Below, in pieces: positions 63,441 to 64,000 of a stretch of 64,000 nt of DNA; within the stretch, counting starts at the first letter, position 1; every line of letters begins with the position of its first letter. The translations under genes and the position numbers were made by a program. Where the stretch lies: NCBI GenBank assembly GCA_024734555.1, contig JANPWX010000340.1, forward strand, positions 69,313 through 133,312, read 5' to 3'. The notes below the pieces were generated by a model that saw only the letters and a list, made by a program, of their open reading frames with translations, was not told the origin of the DNA and made no database searches. This DNA comes from Trochalopteron elliotii (Eukaryota > Chordata > Aves > Passeriformes > Leiothrichidae).

Positions 63441-64000
63441 TTTTATAGTTGAATCTGGTGTAAAGCATTCCGATTCAACTTTGCAACTGAAAGCAAGTCT
63501 TACAACTTGGGTTTTTGACTATCATCTTGTAAATGCTGGTACCCCACACCTGAGCTGAGGAGCAGGAGAGGGGACAGCATTGCAGTTGGAGGGGCACATG
63601 TGCCTGCCAGCAGATCTGCTGTTGCTCCATACAACCCCTGAGGTTGCCGAGGAGAGCTGAGCGACGGCGCGGCTCCGTTTGCTCGGCCGGTTTACTTTGT
63701 GCACTTTGCAGCACTTTGTGTATAGTCAGTCTCACTGGTTCCCCAGGTGCAGACAGAGTCACTCGCTCCTGCCATTTGGATGCTTGTTCCAGTAACGGGG
63801 AGATGGGGAGTGGATGGAGGGAAATGGAATGGAATAGTGTGTATGCAAACTCATGCCATTTGCAAGACTGGTCTCGGACAGGCCTAGAAACTACTTGTGA
63901 CTTGCTCTTTAAAAGCTGGATTTCCAAAGGAAGGTCTCCATTTAGGAGAATCATCCCGATACCCTCCTTTTTTCATCCTGATTTTCAAAGTAACTGGAAA
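63441..64000. other. End of window: no gene supported
   Basis: Either more 3' UTR or flanking DNA. A small CpG cluster lies at about 63650-63690 (gacggcgcggctccg). A 159-codon open frame on the minus strand (63475-63954) is not recognisable and is not called. Confidence 0.5.

Noticed and set aside
63475..63954. 159-codon minus strand open frame near a small CpG cluster, possibly the next gene
   Set aside because: The translation is not recognised, and the CpG cluster is only tens of bases long; a neighbouring gene cannot be supported here.

Overview
The window is vertebrate nuclear DNA, almost certainly from a bird and probably a passerine (songbird). It has long AT-rich introns with GT-AG junctions, about ten CR1 LINE fragments in both orientations, a solo LTR of a common avian endogenous retrovirus type, and a tRNA-Ile-derived SINE with a CR1-like tail resembling the passerine element TguSINE1. 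The species cannot be named from the sequence.

One protein-coding gene is present: RSF1 (remodeling and spacing factor 1, also HBXAP), on the + strand. I can place 15 coding exons, 23586 to 58635, corresponding to exons 2-16 of the mammalian gene as I remember it. All junctions are GT-AG, all phases agree, and they join into a 1370-residue open frame ending in the conserved C-terminus NSEQL. Residue numbers below count from the valine codon split by intron 1. The first coding exon (start codon and first half of the DDT domain) is not in the window. It must lie upstream or in a GC-rich assembly gap, since the window opens with a run of 12 C and a CpG-rich stretch (about 1-740).

Layout: 1-23585 is intron 1, with the CpG-rich shore, a solo LTR carrying a nested CR1, and three other CR1 pieces. 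23586-31014 holds exons 2-5 (DDT/WHIM N-terminal half). 34744-36494 is the very large exon 6, encoding a disordered Lys/Glu-rich region. 38854-40356 holds exons 7-8, which together make one PHD finger. 41684-50936 holds exons 9-12 (coiled coil, conserved linkers, acidic motif). 52037-58635 holds exons 13-16, an alternating basic/acidic tail. 58636 to the end is best read as a long 3' UTR with several possible poly(A) signals, plus any flanking DNA.

RSF1 is the histone-binding subunit of the RSF chromatin remodeler, partnered with the ISWI ATPase SMARCA5/SNF2H. I see no second gene, no RNA gene other than the SINE's tRNA relic, and no undescribed system. The points most worth a second look are the missing exon 1, the uncertain exon 6/7 junction, the repeated charge-block architecture of the tail, a possible RNA G-quadruplex early in the 3' UTR, a U-rich tract beside the exon 4 donor, and the CR1-in-LTR nest.
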